Assembly (NCBI GenBank): GCA_014058105.1
Contig: JACGCM010000004.1
Location: 1,550,001-1,614,000, forward strand
Length of the DNA: 64,000 nucleotides
Source: Kingdonia uniflora
Lineage: Eukaryota; Streptophyta; Magnoliopsida; Ranunculales; Circaeasteraceae
Direction of reading: 5' to 3'
Position numbers and translations under genes: made by a program
Notes under the pieces: model-generated
Database searches by the model: none
Told to the model about the DNA's origin: nothing
What the model saw: only the letters and a program-made list of their open reading frames with translations
Part shown: piece after piece, positions 43,117-55,854 of the stretch
Position numbering within the stretch: the stretch's first letter is position 1
Layout of the letters: each line of letters opens with the position of its first letter

Positions 43117-46097
43117 TTGGCTTACCTTGCTACCTTACGATTGGAACTGGATGATCTGAATCACAGTGTCGTGCCAAAGGAAGTCTCAGAGGTACTTACT
43201 GAATTCAAGGATGTGATGCCGAAAGAACTGCCAAAGGTGTTACCTCCACAAAGGCCTATTGATCATCAGATTGAGTTAGTTCCTGGAACCAAACCTCCTG
43301 CCAAAGGACCGCATAGGATGAGTCTGCCTGAACTAGCAGAGCTCTAGAAATAACTTGATGGACTGTTAAAATCAGACTTTATTCGCCCCTCAAAGGCACC
43401 ATATGGTAACCCAGTCTTATTTTAGAAGAAACATGATGGAAATCTGCGATTATATGTCGACTATCGAGCTCTGAATAAGGTAACGGTGAAGAACAAGTAC
43501 CCAATACCGCTCAATGTCAATTTATTTGACCAGCTTACATCCGCAAAGTACTTCTCTAAACTTGATTTGAGATCGGGTTACTATTAAGTAAGAATTGCTG
43601 TCGGGGATGAACCGAAGACGACCTGTTCCACTCGGTATGGGGCATATGAATTTCTTGTCATGCCATTTAGCCTGACCAACGCTCCTGCAACATTCTGTAC
43701 TCTTATGAATGAGCTCTTCCGGAAATTTATCGACAAGTTTATGGTGGTGCACTTGGATGATATTGTTATCTACAACCGCACTATGGAAGAGCACCTTGAA
43801 CATCTTCACCTGGTATTCCAAATCCTTCGATAGAACCAACTATATGTCAAGTTGGAGAAATGCTCGTTTTCCCAGGAACAAGTTATGTTTCTTGGACACG
43901 TTATTGGCGGAGAACAAATCCGCATGGATATGGAAAAGGTCCGCACTATTGAGGAGTGGAAAGATCCTACGGAGGTTACAGAAGTGCATTCCTTTCTTGA
44001 CCTCATGATCTACTACCACAAGTTTATCAAGGGATTTTCAAAATGCACGACACCCCTTACTGATCTCCTCAAGGACTTATCTTGGTCATGGTCCGAGAAA
44101 TGTCAAACGGCCTTTGACGATCTGAAGCATGCGGTGATGAACAACCAGTCTTAGCCTTGCCAGATATTACCAAGTTGTCTGATGTACATACTGATGGGTT
44201 TGATTGCGCTATCAGTGGAGTGTTGTTACAAGATGAGCATCTAGTTGCATATAAAAGCAGGAAACTGAATGATACAGAGATACGATATTCAGCCCAGCAG
44301 AAGGAACTCCTAGTTATTGTGCATTGTCTGCAATTATGGCGACATTATTTGTTGGGAATGAAGATTTTGGTGAAGACCAAAATAGTGTGGCAAGCCATTT
44401 CCTTTCACAGAAGAAGTTGACCTCAAAGCAGGCTCATTGGTAAAAGTTTCTAGCAGAGTTTGATTTAGATCTCGAGCACAAGCCAGGGAAGATGAACAAT
44501 GTACCGGATGTGTTGAGCCGTAAAGCTAAATAAGTGGCCATCTCTATAGCCACCGAGAAGTCTCACTCTCATATTACCAGTACTCTCCAAGATAGGATCC
44601 GTGAAGGATTGGTGGTGGATCCTCAGACCCAAGTCATCATTAAATTGGTGAATTAGGGGAAAACAAAACGGTTATGGGTAGAAGATGGTCTTTTTATATA
44701 TGAAGGGAGAGCGGATTTATGTTCCTCGGTTTGTAGGACTAAGACGAAAGTTGAAAAGGGAGTGCCATGACACACTTTAGACAGGCTATCCAGGTTGGCA
44801 GAGAATACTATCCCTATTGTACAGAGGTTATTATTGGCCCAATGATCAAAACGAAGTAATAGATTATATGTGGACTTGTCACATTTTCCAGCAAGACAAA
44901 GTGGATCGGGACTTGCCACTGGGACAACTTGAACCACTTCATGTACCAACATGAAGGTGGGAAATCGTCTCTCTAGACTTTATCTCTGGGTTACCTAAGA
45001 CTAAAGGATATGGTTCCATACTCGTGATCATCGGCAGATTCTCTGAGTATGTAACGTTCGTTTTAGCCCCGATTATTTGTACGATAGATAAAACAGTGCA
45101 TCTTTTTGTGAAGCACGTTGTTAAACATTGGGGCGTGCCGCAGGACATTATCAGTGACAAAGATCTAAGATTTACTGGAAAGTTTTGGAGGGAAGTGTTC
45201 AGATTACTGGGATCCACTCTCAACTTTTCAACTAGTAACCACCCACAATCAGATGGTCAGATCAAACGCTTCAATGCAATGTTGGAAGAATACCTCTGAT
45301 ACTTTTTCAGGGCGAACAAGAAGAACTGGGTCAAACTCCTGGATGTAGCACATTTTTACTTTAATCTGCAGAAGAGTTCATCAGCCAACAAGAGTCCCTC
45401 TGAGATACTATTGGGACAACAACCCCTCACACCACACACCGTGGTCTCCAGTTATAAAGGAAATATTCCAAGAGCCTACCAGTTTGCATAGAAATGGCAG
45501 AGAAATACTGATATTTCCCGGGCCTATTTTGAGAAAGTGTCCACCAGAATGAAGAAATGGGCCGATCAAAAGAGACAACTAGATCCTTTTCAAGTTTGGG
45601 ACCTCGTTCTGATCAAGAACTCTCACCTCAAACACCGAAGCGACAGAGTACATAAAGGCCTGGTACCCAAGTATTTCGGTCCAATACAGATCATTGGCAA
45701 AGTTGGGAAGGTTTCTTACAAGTTTCAATTGCCACCCCACCTTCATTTTACCCATCCAGTGTTCCACGCCAGTGCCCTAAAGCCTTACCACCAAGGCAAG
45801 GAAGATCCAAGCAGAAATACCGTTAGACCTTGGGTTCCTCTCAAGCCAATCAACCTAGTCCAAGTTCCAGAGAGTGTTCTTGCTCATAGAGTGATCCATC
45901 TTGAACTAGACACCAAGGAGGAAGTCTACGAGTACCTAGCGAAGTAGAAGGATCTGCCAGAAATGAAAGTCAGCTGGGAGTACCAAGATTCTCATCCCCA
46001 TATGGTCCGACTCAGGAAGATTGAGGCTAAGCAAGAGAGGAAAGAGAACAAACAAATATGGAAGAAGATCAAGTCGGCGAGGGCGTCTCCAAGCTGA
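43117..46097 (+). pseudogene. gypsy-3 RT, RNase H, integrase and chromodomain-like tail
   Basis: RT has [42 protein letters not shown] and [12 protein letters not shown]: the YxDD box is HLDD, its Tyr replaced by His. Then come FLGHVIGGEQIRM and TAFDDLKHAV. RNase H has SDVHTDGFDCAISGVLLQDE and YSAQQKELLVIVHCLQLWRH in a shifted frame. Integrase pieces include GVPQDIISDKDLRFTGKFW and STSNHPQSDGQIKRFN. The tail has VWDLVLIKNSHLKHRSDR, HPVFHASALKPYH, then EEVYEYLAK and a stop followed by KDLPEMKVSWEYQDSHP, a chromodomain-like end as in chromoviruses. At least four frame changes and many stops. Inactive. Confidence 0.85.
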
Positions 46098-46108
46098 ATG
46101 GGAGAGAG

Positions 46109-46530
46109 TGTGACGCCTCAGCCGATCAAGCCTAAATTTTGTACAGAGTAGCTTTAAGATGTAATAAAGCCATGTATAAATTTTTGTTTATTTTTGTAAA
46201 GCTTAGGTTAGACAAAAGGGGGAGTACACTTCGTCTCCAACTTTGATGTTTCCTTTTGGTTCTTAGTTATTTCCTTAGTAGCTATATATGTAGAGGACTT
46301 GTATCTGATACATCTGAGAATGAATTTAAGCTTTGTAATTGTTGTTGATAAATGAATGAAATGATGTTTTTAAAGACCCTTTGTACAGTGTTTGTATTGC
46401 CTTGATTTTATGTGATTTTATGCGATAGTGTGTTCTAAAAATGATTGAAAGAGACGAATAAATAGGCTTAATTGAGGCACGTACCTTAAGTGTTACATGT
46501 ACCAAGCTTGAGTTAAGTTGGTCTGTGTTA
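46109..46530 (+). repeat. gypsy-3 3' LTR
   Basis: 422 bp, starts TGTGACGCCTCAGCCGATC and ends GGTCTGTGTTA, directly before ATCTC of the target duplication. Confidence 0.92.
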
Positions 46531-46576
46531 ATCTCATAAGCTTTATCGTTACATAATACTCACTGTATAATCCTCA

Positions 46577-48056
46577 GCATTTTTCCTAAATAGATATTTC
46601 CTACATACATGCAGGGATAACTGGGGAACTAACTATTCAGGGCATTGCAACAAAATTGATAGATTCCGAGAATAGGTGACAAATCTACTAAAAGCATAAG
46701 AGTTGGCTCGGATGACCCTATAACATTATGAAGTTTCAGATTTTTGTATTGTATGCATTTGTATGGTTGTGACCTATAATATCCTCAACTGTCTTAGAGT
46801 ATTTGTGACGTGGCACATGCCTATGGATTATTTACCACAGCTAACCTTTGGTCTTTATTTTAGCTTATCTTTCTATTTACTCTGTTGGAGTCTAGAGTTT
46901 TAGTTTTAGTCCATTTATTATTTGGATAGACACGAGGGGTATTGTAGAAGTGATCCTAGGGAAATCTAGGTTATAAAGAAAAGGGTGATGTAATTTCTTA
47001 GTTGGTTGTTACTGAAAGTTTAAAGTTATCTTTAGTAGAAACTTTAGTTTCTTAAATCTAGATAAAACACGGCATTTTGCCTAAATAGATATTTCCTACA
47101 TACATGCAGGGATAACTGGGGAACTAACTATTCAGGGCATTGCAACAAAATTGATAGATTCCGAGAATAGGTGACTAATCTACTAAAAGCATAAGAGTTG
47201 GATCGGATGACCCTATAACATTATGAAGTTTCAAATTTTTGTATTGTATGCATTTGTATGGTTGTGACCTATAATATCCTCAACTATCTTAGAGTATTTG
47301 TGACGTGGCACATGCCTATGAATCGTTTACCACAACTAACCTTTGGTCTTTATTTTAGCTTATGTTTCTATTTACTCTGTTGGAGTCTAGAGTTTTAGTT
47401 TTAGTCCATTTATTATTTGGATAGACACGAGGATTATTGTAGGAGTAATCCTAGGGAAATCTAAGTTATAAAGAAAAGGGTGATGTAATTTCTTAGTTGG
47501 TTGTTACTGAAAGTTTAAAATTATCTTTAGTAGAAACTCTAGTTTCTTAAATCTAGATAAAACACGGCATTTTGCCTAAATAGATATTTCCTACATACAT
47601 GCAGGGATCACTAGGGAACTAACTATTCAGGGCATTGCAACAAAATTAATTGATTTCGAGAATATGTGACAAATCTACTAAAAGCAGAAGAGTTGGCTTA
47701 GATGACCCTGTAACATTATGAAGTTTCAGATTTCTGTACTGTATGTATTTGTATAGCTGTGACCTGTAATATTTTTAACTGTCTTAGAGTATTTGTGACA
47801 TGGCACATTCCTATGGATCGTTTACCACAGCTAACCTTTGGTCTCTATTTCAGCTTATGTTTCTATTTACTTGGTTGGAGTCTAGAGTTTTAGTTTTAGT
47901 CCGTTTACTATTTGGATAGACACGAGGGTTATTGTAGGAGTGTCCTAGGGAAATCTAGGTTATAAAGAAGAGGGTGATGTAATTTCTTAGTTGGTTATTA
48001 CAGAAAGTTGTTATCTTTAGTAGAAACTCTAGTTTCTTAAATCTAGAAAAAACACG
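46577..48056 (+). repeat. Three tandem copies of a 495-bp unit (REM 3' flank plus LTR-like piece)
   Basis: Units 46577-47071, 47072-47566 and 47567-48056 each start GCATTTTNCCTAAATAGATA and end AGATAAAACACG or similar. The first 250 bases of each unit match the 3' flank of REM copy D near 59825-60000 (TGCAGGGATMAC, GGCATTGCAA). The rest, from TGTTGGAGTCTAGAG, looks like part of an LTR (TATAAAGAAAAGGGTGATG). The last unit runs on into TGATTGTTCTTACGAATTAAG. There is no coding capacity. Confidence 0.9.
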
Positions 48057-48169
48057 TGATTGTTCTTACGAATTAAGCTTCCGCTAGGTTTTTAAGCATG
48101 AATCAAAATGTTGAATGCCCCATATATCAAAAATTTGATAGGGCAATGTGATATTTTGATTGTCTTGTC

Positions 48170-48439
48170 TGTTAGGAGTTGGGTCCTGCCCAAGCTAGGA
48201 GCTCAACAGGGTTGGGGTGTCCTATTGGACTTTTAAAAATCCCATAGGCCTCTAGGGTTTATGGGGAGAGTTTGAGTGGGTTTGGTAACCTATTTAATAG
48301 GGTTATCTACTTTGTATTACGTACAGTTTTACAGTTCTACATAATCAATATGAAATCTCTCTCTCCCTCTATCTCCCTCTCCCTCAATTGTTCTCAAGAT
48401 ATAGAATTTTTAGTTTCTATATTATTATATTCCTCAACA
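48170..48439 (+). repeat. copia-2 5' LTR
   Basis: 270 bp with a CTCTCTCCCTC run near the 3' end. Similar to 54911-55163 and, on the other strand, to the copia-1 LTRs. Confidence 0.9.
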
Positions 48440-50060
48440 CGTTATCAGCACGTAAGCTAGTGGATCAAGAAGAGAAAGAAATTACTCTCCAATTACCGTT
48501 TTCAGGGAAATCTTGCGATCAGAGAGGTATTTTAAAGATTTATGATTTTAGATTCTATTTCTATCTAATCAATGTCTTGTGATATCTAAATATGGATTAG
48601 TAGCATTTTTTTACTTTTTTTTGGATTAAAAATAGCCAATTTTGGTAATTTTTACCCTTTATTAAGGGATGTTTTCAAACTAAAACTACTTTCTCTTTGG
48701 ACATTGGATAGAGGCAAGACCACTTTGGTTAGAAAGCCTATCCTATGAGCTTTCTAACGGTATATGGCACATCTTAGGAATATGTCCGAATCGCTGGAAA
48801 ACTCATGTTGAAACTAGGCAGTTTTACCATAAAAAGTCAATTTTTAGGTCAGATGACGTCAGCAAAAATAAAATATTATTTTTAATTTTTTAAAATAATT
48901 ATCTATTTGATGATGTCTTCATTATCCATTGCTGACGTCAGCAGTGACACGTGTCGAGGACACGTGGCATGACACGTAGTAGGCACGTGTAGTTACACGT
49001 GGTAGTTACCAGACCGGTTACTGAAGTGACACTTGTGTTTTGTCACGTGTGTGGCACGTGTTATAGATTCGTGTGGCACATGTGGGGCACGTATGGGACA
49101 CATGTGACCGGGTCAAACTGGTCCAGATAGGTCAACCCAGTCTAGGTTGGTCAACCCAGTCCAGGCCTTGACCTAGACCGGTCCAAGACCAGTTTAGACA
49201 CTGAAACAGCTATAAAAAAACTCAATTCTTGGTTAAATTAAGTCTAATTTTTTTTTGAAAATTTCATATTGACTAGACCTACCCCATAGGGGACCCATTT
49301 TTAATATATTTTTCTTATGAAAAATAGTTTTTAAATATTTTTGGGAACATGTGTCTTATATAGGAATGATGGCCCAATTATATAAGATATAAGCAAATAG
49401 ATTAATACCTATTTAAGTATCTTATGATAGCTAATAAGATATTAATGGTATGCCCATAGGATACTAATTATCATGATCAGGGATGATTGATGATACGAAA
49501 CCAAGACTAATTTAGAATACGACTAGGAGTCATATCTAAATTATAGTTAATTGCCAAAGACAAATAATTAGAGCTCAATTGGGAATTGACTTAGTCTTAT
49601 TTCTAATAACTTGGTGTATGAGGAACCAATTTTTCATATCTAGGTACAAATAGATGTTACATGATAACATTTAGATGTATATAGACACTGATAGTAACTT
49701 ATATTATACTAGAATATTAGTTCAAAGACATACATAATCAACCTATCTTGTGAACCCGGGAGACTTCCGGGTGGGATCACTTGTCAGCTAAGCATCTAAT
49801 ACCCCACATATTTGAAGCAAATAGGGTCATTTGGCTATAATATGCAGACCTTTATAGAACTTGAGGGCTCAGAACACCCTAGTTCTCAAAATAGGGAATG
49901 CACAAATCTAGTGATTTTGAATAGCAATCTTGGCTAAGATTCTATTAAAACGCACACCTAATATTAAGATCGTCATTTTTATAAGGTAAAATTTGGGATT
50001 TAATTATTATAAAAGAATTTCATGAGTTTTAGAATATGAATAGGGTTCAACTATATGATT
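48440..50060 (+). other. copia-2 leader
   Basis: About 1.6 kb of non-coding sequence between primer site and gag. It carries an ACGT cluster at 48850-49110, then GGTCAACCCAGTC-type repeats (49130-49170) and AT-rich sequence alignable to the copia-1 leader. Confidence 0.6.
48850..49110. promoter_or_regulatory. ACGT-core cluster in the copia-2 leader
   Basis: About ten ACGT cores in 260 bases, including GATGACGTCAGC, CTGACGTCAGC, GACACGTGTCG, GGCACGTGTAG and TCACGTGTGTGG. Same position in the element as the copia-1 cluster. A bZIP/bHLH-binding role is inferred. Confidence 0.5.
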
Positions 50061-50930
50061 ACTGGAGCCAATTACCTCACTTGGTGCATTGATGCTGACT
50101 TGTTTTTGAAGTCTCTCATTCTGAAGAAGACCATCGTCATTGGCAATAAGGAAGATCCCATGGACAAAGCAAAGGCTTTGTTTATCCTTCGTTATTATAT
50201 TTAGAATAACCTGAAGACTGAATACCTTAACAAGGTTAAGCCAGTTGACTTATGGGCAAACATAAAAGGGCGTTATGGCCAGTAAAAGACCATTATGTTC
50301 CTAAAGGCGATGCAATAATAGAATAACCTTAGGTTCCAAGATTTTAGGACGGCCGTTGATTATAACTCAGCAGTCCATAAAATTACTTCTACACTTGAGT
50401 TGTGAGATATGAAAGTTACTAATGCCAAAATGGTAGAGAAGACTATCAACTTTCTATGCTAGTAATATTGCACTTTAGAGATAATATCAACGAGAGAGCA
50501 TGACGACTCATGAAGTCTTGATTCAGGCACTGCTCCTCTCTGATTAGAATGATGAACTTCTGATGAAGAATCATGTTATGCGGCCTCCTAGGAGTGTGTC
50601 ATTGCCTGCATCGAACAATGTTTAGTTTCGGGGAAATAACTCTACATGTCAGGGACAAAGATATGGAAGGGACAAAGATATGGAAGGGGTAAGGAAGGAT
50701 ACCAGGGATAGTGGAAATGCAGGAACTATAAACCCTTTGGCCCTAGGAGAGGTAAAGGATTTAAGAAATCTGGGACACCAGGAAATATGAAGATGGAGAA
50801 GAAAATAGATCAGGGATCTACTTGCTTTAACTGCGGTGACACAGAGCACTGGGCACGGGAATGCCATTTACCACGGGTGACTACAGATAACAGTGTCCAG
50901 ACCCACCATGTAGTTGTTAAAACCTAACTC
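50061..50930 (+). pseudogene. copia-2 gag remnant with intact CCHC knuckle
   Basis: Pieces of a copia gag can be read: ITGANYLTWCIDADLFLKSL, NKEDPMDKAKALFILRYY, FRTAVDYNSAVHKITSTLEL, a basic RGKGFKKSG stretch, and a complete zinc knuckle CFNCGDTEHWAREC at 50823-50864. Stops occur every 30-60 codons. It would package element RNA in a cytoplasmic particle. The start of gag around 50061 is inferred from homology to copia gag proteins, not from a good ATG. Confidence 0.75.
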
Positions 50931-51399
50931 TACCCCTATGGAGTTTACAGCATCAGACTTCTTCGGCGACACGGATGTCGGCTTGGATCAACATACGGAG
51001 TAATCCGTAATGATTCCTCAGTAGACATGTGATATCACATTAGATAGAGTACTATTAGTTTCTTTTCTAGTACATAGTTGATTTACTCTTTTTGTCAGTA
51101 TTTTTGATTTTGTTGAGAACATATCATTTATATTTCAATAAAGTGATTGTGACATACATAAGATTTTTAATTTGTTCTAACTTGTGATTATTCAAATTTA
51201 TTGCTTAAGAAGTAGCTAAATTCTATGTATGATAGTTAATCTACTATATACAACCTGCATATGGATCTATCTGCTCATTGAGCATGGTTGATAATCAGAT
51301 GAGTGACAATACATGTCTAAGAGACATTAGTACAACGCACTCGGTCCTCTTTGAGATATGAATATATTTCTTGTCTAACATTGTGCATCGGGGATGGCA

Positions 51400-54300
51400 C
51401 GAATATCATTGGCATGACCAACATGATAGTTGAGTGCGTCACACTATTACTCTCTAAAGGTACGATACGGGGTATCTAGTCTACTATATAAACTAGTAAA
51501 TCCAATTGGATTTTACTGAGTTTAGGGAGATACATGATAATGCTTATCACGTAATGACTATCGGAGAATATGATAGATAAGGTTCTATGCATTCACTCCA
51601 TGTCTAAAGGTTAGAACACGTTATTGGAACGGTTTCCAATATACTCTTCAGGGCTTGGATAGTGAAGCGGATTATCGGGATTACATTAAAATGAGAGAAG
51701 ATCCAAAGAGTGTACGTGTAACAGTTGCTTTCGAGAAAAGTCTATTACTTCATCCTAGTATGACCAAGGTGGAGTGGGATCTCTAGCCTTTGCTCCAAAC
51801 GCATCCATGGAGACACATGTAGACCTATCCATCCACATTGTGGCCCACTTGAATATTTATGGTCATAATAGACGTATCTAGGAGATGGTTTTACGTTTGC
51901 CTATTATTAAAATCTAGGAATACAACGTTAACACGGCTTCTCACTTAGGTCATTCGATTGCAGGCTCAATTCTTGAATTACCCAATCAAATTTGATCGAT
52001 GCGACTTGACGGGAGATTAAAAGTTGGACTCACAAGCTTTTGATGATTATTTTACCGCTAAATAGGATAGATGATTGAGCATCGTGAGTACCTCATACTA
52101 TACCGAACTCGAGATTGGCGGAGAACCTAATCAAGTGATTTAGTATATTCGCTAGGCCACTGTTATTACGATCACAGCTTCCAGCTAGTGTGTGAGATAT
52201 GCATTCTTGCCCCCACAACATTAATTAGGGTTTGTCCCATTGCAAATCATAAAATTATTTTTTTCCAAAAGTGACTAGTAACTGAGTCGGAGCCCGGTGT
52301 CGCCCATCGATGAACATTTACATGTTTTGTACAGGTGTCAATCGCACCACAATGTATAAAGATGGGACCCTCAACGTCGGCCTGGTATTATGTGGGTTAT
52401 GATTCACATTTATCACTAGATATTTGGAACCCAATGGCGACGTATATACTGCAGGGAAGATAATTGTCACTTTGATGAGATGATATTCCCAGCATTAGAG
52501 GGAGATATGATAGTTAATATTGAGGATGTTTCTAAGAAGTCTTGGAAAATATTATCGTTATCTCATCTAGATCCCTATACATAAGTTAGGTGACAATAAG
52601 GTCCAAAAGATTGCAAACCTCCAATAGGTCATAAATGAATTGCCAGACACATTCATAAATACTATTGAAGTACCGTAAGTATATGTACCTGCAACTAATA
52701 TACCTACACAACAGAACATTTCAGGGGAATTAGTTCTGCAACGAATCTGAGGCTCGCACTTAGTGCGAAGCACCGTTGGAAGAAAATATTCTGAGCCGGG
52801 GAGCTGCAGAATATAGGACAAATATGACTAATGGTGTAGTCGGTTCATCGAGAATGAAACTACCCATCGATGAGGCAATAAAAGCTACGTGACCAGTTAA
52901 TGCATTATGAGACTAGCCCAAGGTGGCACATATGTATGATAATAATGAGATCTTGATCTATTAAAAGTTTGTGATAAGCACAATGTAAGATCGTTCAGTA
53001 GAGAGTTGTCGATAAGGTATTCATATTTGTTGTTGTGCTCGTCATCAAGGATGAGGATTTAAAACCACTTATTGTAATTGACTGTATGTTGTTGTACATT
53101 GGCCAAAGTGGGCACCTGGAATCCAAGCGGAGTTCAAGTTGCTAGAATAATGCGAAGTGATACAATTGAGCCTGTTGGTTATAAATGAGAAAAGTACAGA
53201 AACATGATTAACTCGGAGATATAATTTGGTCAAGGCAAAACTAGTTACTCTGGAAATCTTTAAGAGATCTCGCATCGATTGCAGTGTGACCTATTACCTA
53301 GTTATAGACGTTCGGTACTAATCAGTCTGTCAAGTTGTCAAGGACAAGCTAGACATGCATCTGATGTAAATATTGTGTATTTATATGGGAAACTAGATAC
53401 AAATATCTACATGAAGCCACCTGAGGTGGTATAAGCTTCTAGAAGAAATTAAGCCCAATATATGAGATGTGTATGTAATAAAACTAGAAAAGTTATTGTT
53501 GGCTTGAAGCAATTAGGGCCCATGAGACATAGTAAGTTGACTGGGTATTTGAAGGTCGGAGACTTTGTAAATATCCTTATATGTCTATGCGTACTTATTT
53601 AGAACATAGTTATTAGCTTCACTCATCATAACAGTGTACTAAATGATTTGGATATCATTAGAACTCCGGGGAAGATCGCGAGAGCCACCGAATACTTTGG
53701 GAAGGAATTTAAAATACAAGACCATGGGAAATCAAGTAGTGTCTCAATTTGCAGACCGAACATCTTGGTAGTGGCATACTGTACACCAAACAATATATAT
53801 CAGAAAAGTTATCTAATACTTTGATATGTGTGTGCTAAGTCGCTCATTGCGCATCCATCACTTGGGTGTGAACAATGATATCTTTCACCATCCTAATGGG
53901 GGGAGAAACTCCTAGGGCTGTGACGCCATAGCTAGGATGTGCTTTGTTATAGGTAGTTGGGTATATTCGACCCGATGACTCATTCGTACTGAACTGTTTG
54001 GCTTATCATAGTTTTGTTCCAACCCAAAGGCACTGGAATGAGATCAGGCACATTATGAGGTATCTGATCGGGATGAAACACTGGGGTCTTTTCTACTCGA
54101 AATGGTAAACGTAAATGTATAGAGTACATCGATATAGAATACTTCTTAGACCCACATAGAGGCCATTGTCAAATTGATTATGTGTTTATGTACGGGGATA
54201 CATAAAGATTTTTGGAGATCGATAAAGCAGACAGCGGTAGCTGCATCCTTGAACCATGAGGAGATTCTTGTACTTCATGAAACTGGTAGAGAATGCTTTT

Positions 54301-54676
54301 GGTTGCGGTCTATGATCAACCACATCAACGGAAGTTACGGTATATGATCAACCACATCAACGAAAGTTACAGTCTTAGTTCTATCCAAGATAAACCGACG
54401 ACTTTTTATGAAGACAACGCAACTATTATCATTCAAGTCAAGGGCGGATTTATTAAAGGTGACAGAACGAAACATATTTCACCAAAGTTCTTCCACATAC
54501 ATGAGTTGCAGAAGACGAATGAGATCAACTTTTTTCAAGTTCATTCAGAAGATAACTTAGTTGATCTATTAACGAAGGCTCTTGCACATCATACGTTCAA
54601 GAGATTGGTACAAGGAATCAACATGTGGAGTTTACATGATTTATTATCTCAGGGAGATCGACGTCAGGGGGAGTAG
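51400..54676 (+). pseudogene. copia-2 integrase, RT and RNase H remnant
   Basis: Integrase traces appear near 51760-52100 (PLLQTHPWRHM, RLQAQFLNYPIKFDRCDLTG) and 52380-52460 (RYLEPNGDVYTAG). The RT trace VYLYGKLDTNIYMKPPEV is at about 53370-53430, preceded by KLDMHL-like sequence, followed by RATEYFGKEFKIQDHGK near 53690. RNase H is best kept (54293-54676): TTFYEDNATIIIQVKGGF, ISPKFFHIHELQKTNEINFF, EDNLVDLLTKALA and LLSQGDRRQGE. A 32-bp duplication interrupts it at 54306-54369. Very many stops. Inactive. Confidence 0.78.
54306..54369 (+). repeat. 32-bp tandem duplication in copia-2 RNase H
   Basis: Two adjacent copies of CGGTMTATGATCAACCACAT continuing to GAAGTTA, differing at two positions. 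It shifts the frame of the RNase H region. Confidence 0.85.
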
Positions 54677-54910
54677 TCCCAGCCTGACGTAGACACATGC
54701 ATGATGTACTCTTTTTCCTGATAGTGTAGTTTTTATCCTAGGAGGTTTTATTGATTGGAGGTTTTGATGAGGCAATGTATACGTGTCCACAACCCATACA
54801 GAACATATGATTGTACTATTTCCTTGCACAACTTTTTGCCCAAGGAGGGTTTGCTAGCCAGAGGTTTTGATGAGGCAAATCGTCCTGGTGTGGAACACCC
54901 CAAGGGGGAG

Positions 54911-55163
54911 TGTTAGGAGTTGGGTCCAACCCAAGCTAGGAACACAACAGGGTTGGGGGGTCCTATTGGACTCCTAACAAGCCCATAGGTCTTTAGGGTT
55001 TATGGGGAGAGTTTGAGTAGGTTTGGTAACATATTCAATATGGTTATCTACTTTGTATTACGTACAGTTTACAGTTCTACATAATCAATAAGAAATCTCT
55101 CTCTCTCTCAATTGCTCTCAAAATATAGAATTGTTAGCTTCTATATTATTATATTCCTCAACA
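54911..55163 (+). repeat. copia-2 3' LTR
   Basis: 253 bp after the purine tract CCAAGGGGGAG; ends TTCCTCAACA. Confidence 0.9.
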
Positions 55164-55854
55164 GTGTTAACAATATTTGAGCGCCTTTCAATGGCAAAAA
55201 ATCGCGTAAAATTGTCAAATATTGCGAGAAAACATCATGTATTGTATTTATCAATCCAAAAAGGGCTTACCATACATTATCTCATCTTTTCAAATGTTGT
55301 TCGATATCAAATTTATCGAGTCATACCAAGAGTTTGACTTGAGTTGATCAATTTTGACTGATCGTCAAATAACCGTAGGGAGTGTTTCCGTAACGCTTTT
55401 TTCCCCCTTTAAATGGAAAAATGTTAAACCAAAACTTTATTTTGTTCCCGTTGTCTCCTTCCCTCCCACTCTCTTATTCAATCTTTCCACCTTATCAATC
55501 TTGAACTAAAACTGTAAACACTCTCAAATCTCGAAGGATTCCAATTTTAAGGGTTTTTGTTCTCTTCTCCTGTTGAGTTTAGGTGTTTTATATAATTTTT
55601 ATTTATTTATTTATTTTTTATGTTTTTTTTGTAACTAGAGGTTCCGTGGATTGTCAATTCCCGACTAGATCCTCTAGGGCTTGTGCAATAGCCCCCAAAC
55701 CACACGAACCAGGCTCATACCAAAGCCCACAAACGTAGATGAGAATCGAACCCTTGACCTACTAGAGCACAGGTAGTTGGTTTTCTGGGTTTGAATAAAA
55801 ACTTTTACAAGACCCAATATTTTCTTATTCTACCATAACAAGAAACCCAAAGAA
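55164..55854 (+). other. 5' flank of REM copy D
   Basis: No gene. TATATAATTT at about 55591 could serve as TATA element. A segment near 55620-55790 reads on the minus strand as GGGTTCGATTCTCATC, a tRNA B-box-like motif common in SINE-type repeats, but no A box could be paired with it. A pyrimidine-rich stretch (TCCTTCCCTCCCACTCTC) lies near 55460. Confidence 0.4.

Larger units (their letters stand above)
40893..46530 (+). mobile_element. gypsy-3: full-length Ty3/gypsy element with chromodomain-like end
   Basis: LTRs at 40893-41313 and 46109-46530 start TGTGWCGYCTC and end GTGTTA. The flanks ACCTC and ATCTC are a 5-bp duplication with one mismatch, and the flanking REM 3' sequence rejoins as in copy D. 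The primer site TGGTATCAGAGC (41316-41327) fits initiator Met tRNA. Gag, protease, RT, RNase H, integrase and a chromodomain-like tail follow in gypsy order, all with stops. Confidence 0.93.
48170..55163 (+). mobile_element. copia-2: decayed full-length Ty1/copia element
   Basis: LTRs 48170-48439 (270 bp) and 54911-55163 (253 bp) start TGTTAGGAGTTGGGTC and end ATATTCCTCAACA. The primer region CGTTATCAGCACG (48440-48452) matches that of copia-1. A CCAAGGGGGAG purine tract precedes the 3' LTR. The interior runs leader, gag with CCHC knuckle, integrase, RT, RNase H. It is the same family as copia-1 but older or faster-decayed, and I found no matching target duplication (TTGTC versus GTGTT). Confidence 0.9.

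Noticed and set aside
46577..48056. CRISPR-like or satellite array with functional spacing
   Set aside because: Only three long units with REM and LTR homology in a plant genome; a local tandem duplication explains it.
48160..55170. Target site duplication for copia-2
   Set aside because: The five bases before 48170 (TTGTC) and after 55163 (GTGTT) do not match. I do not claim one.
55620..55790. SINE upstream of REM-D
   Set aside because: Only a B-box-like GGTTCGATTC on the minus strand; no A box at the right distance and no poly(A)/T end with a target duplication that I can define.
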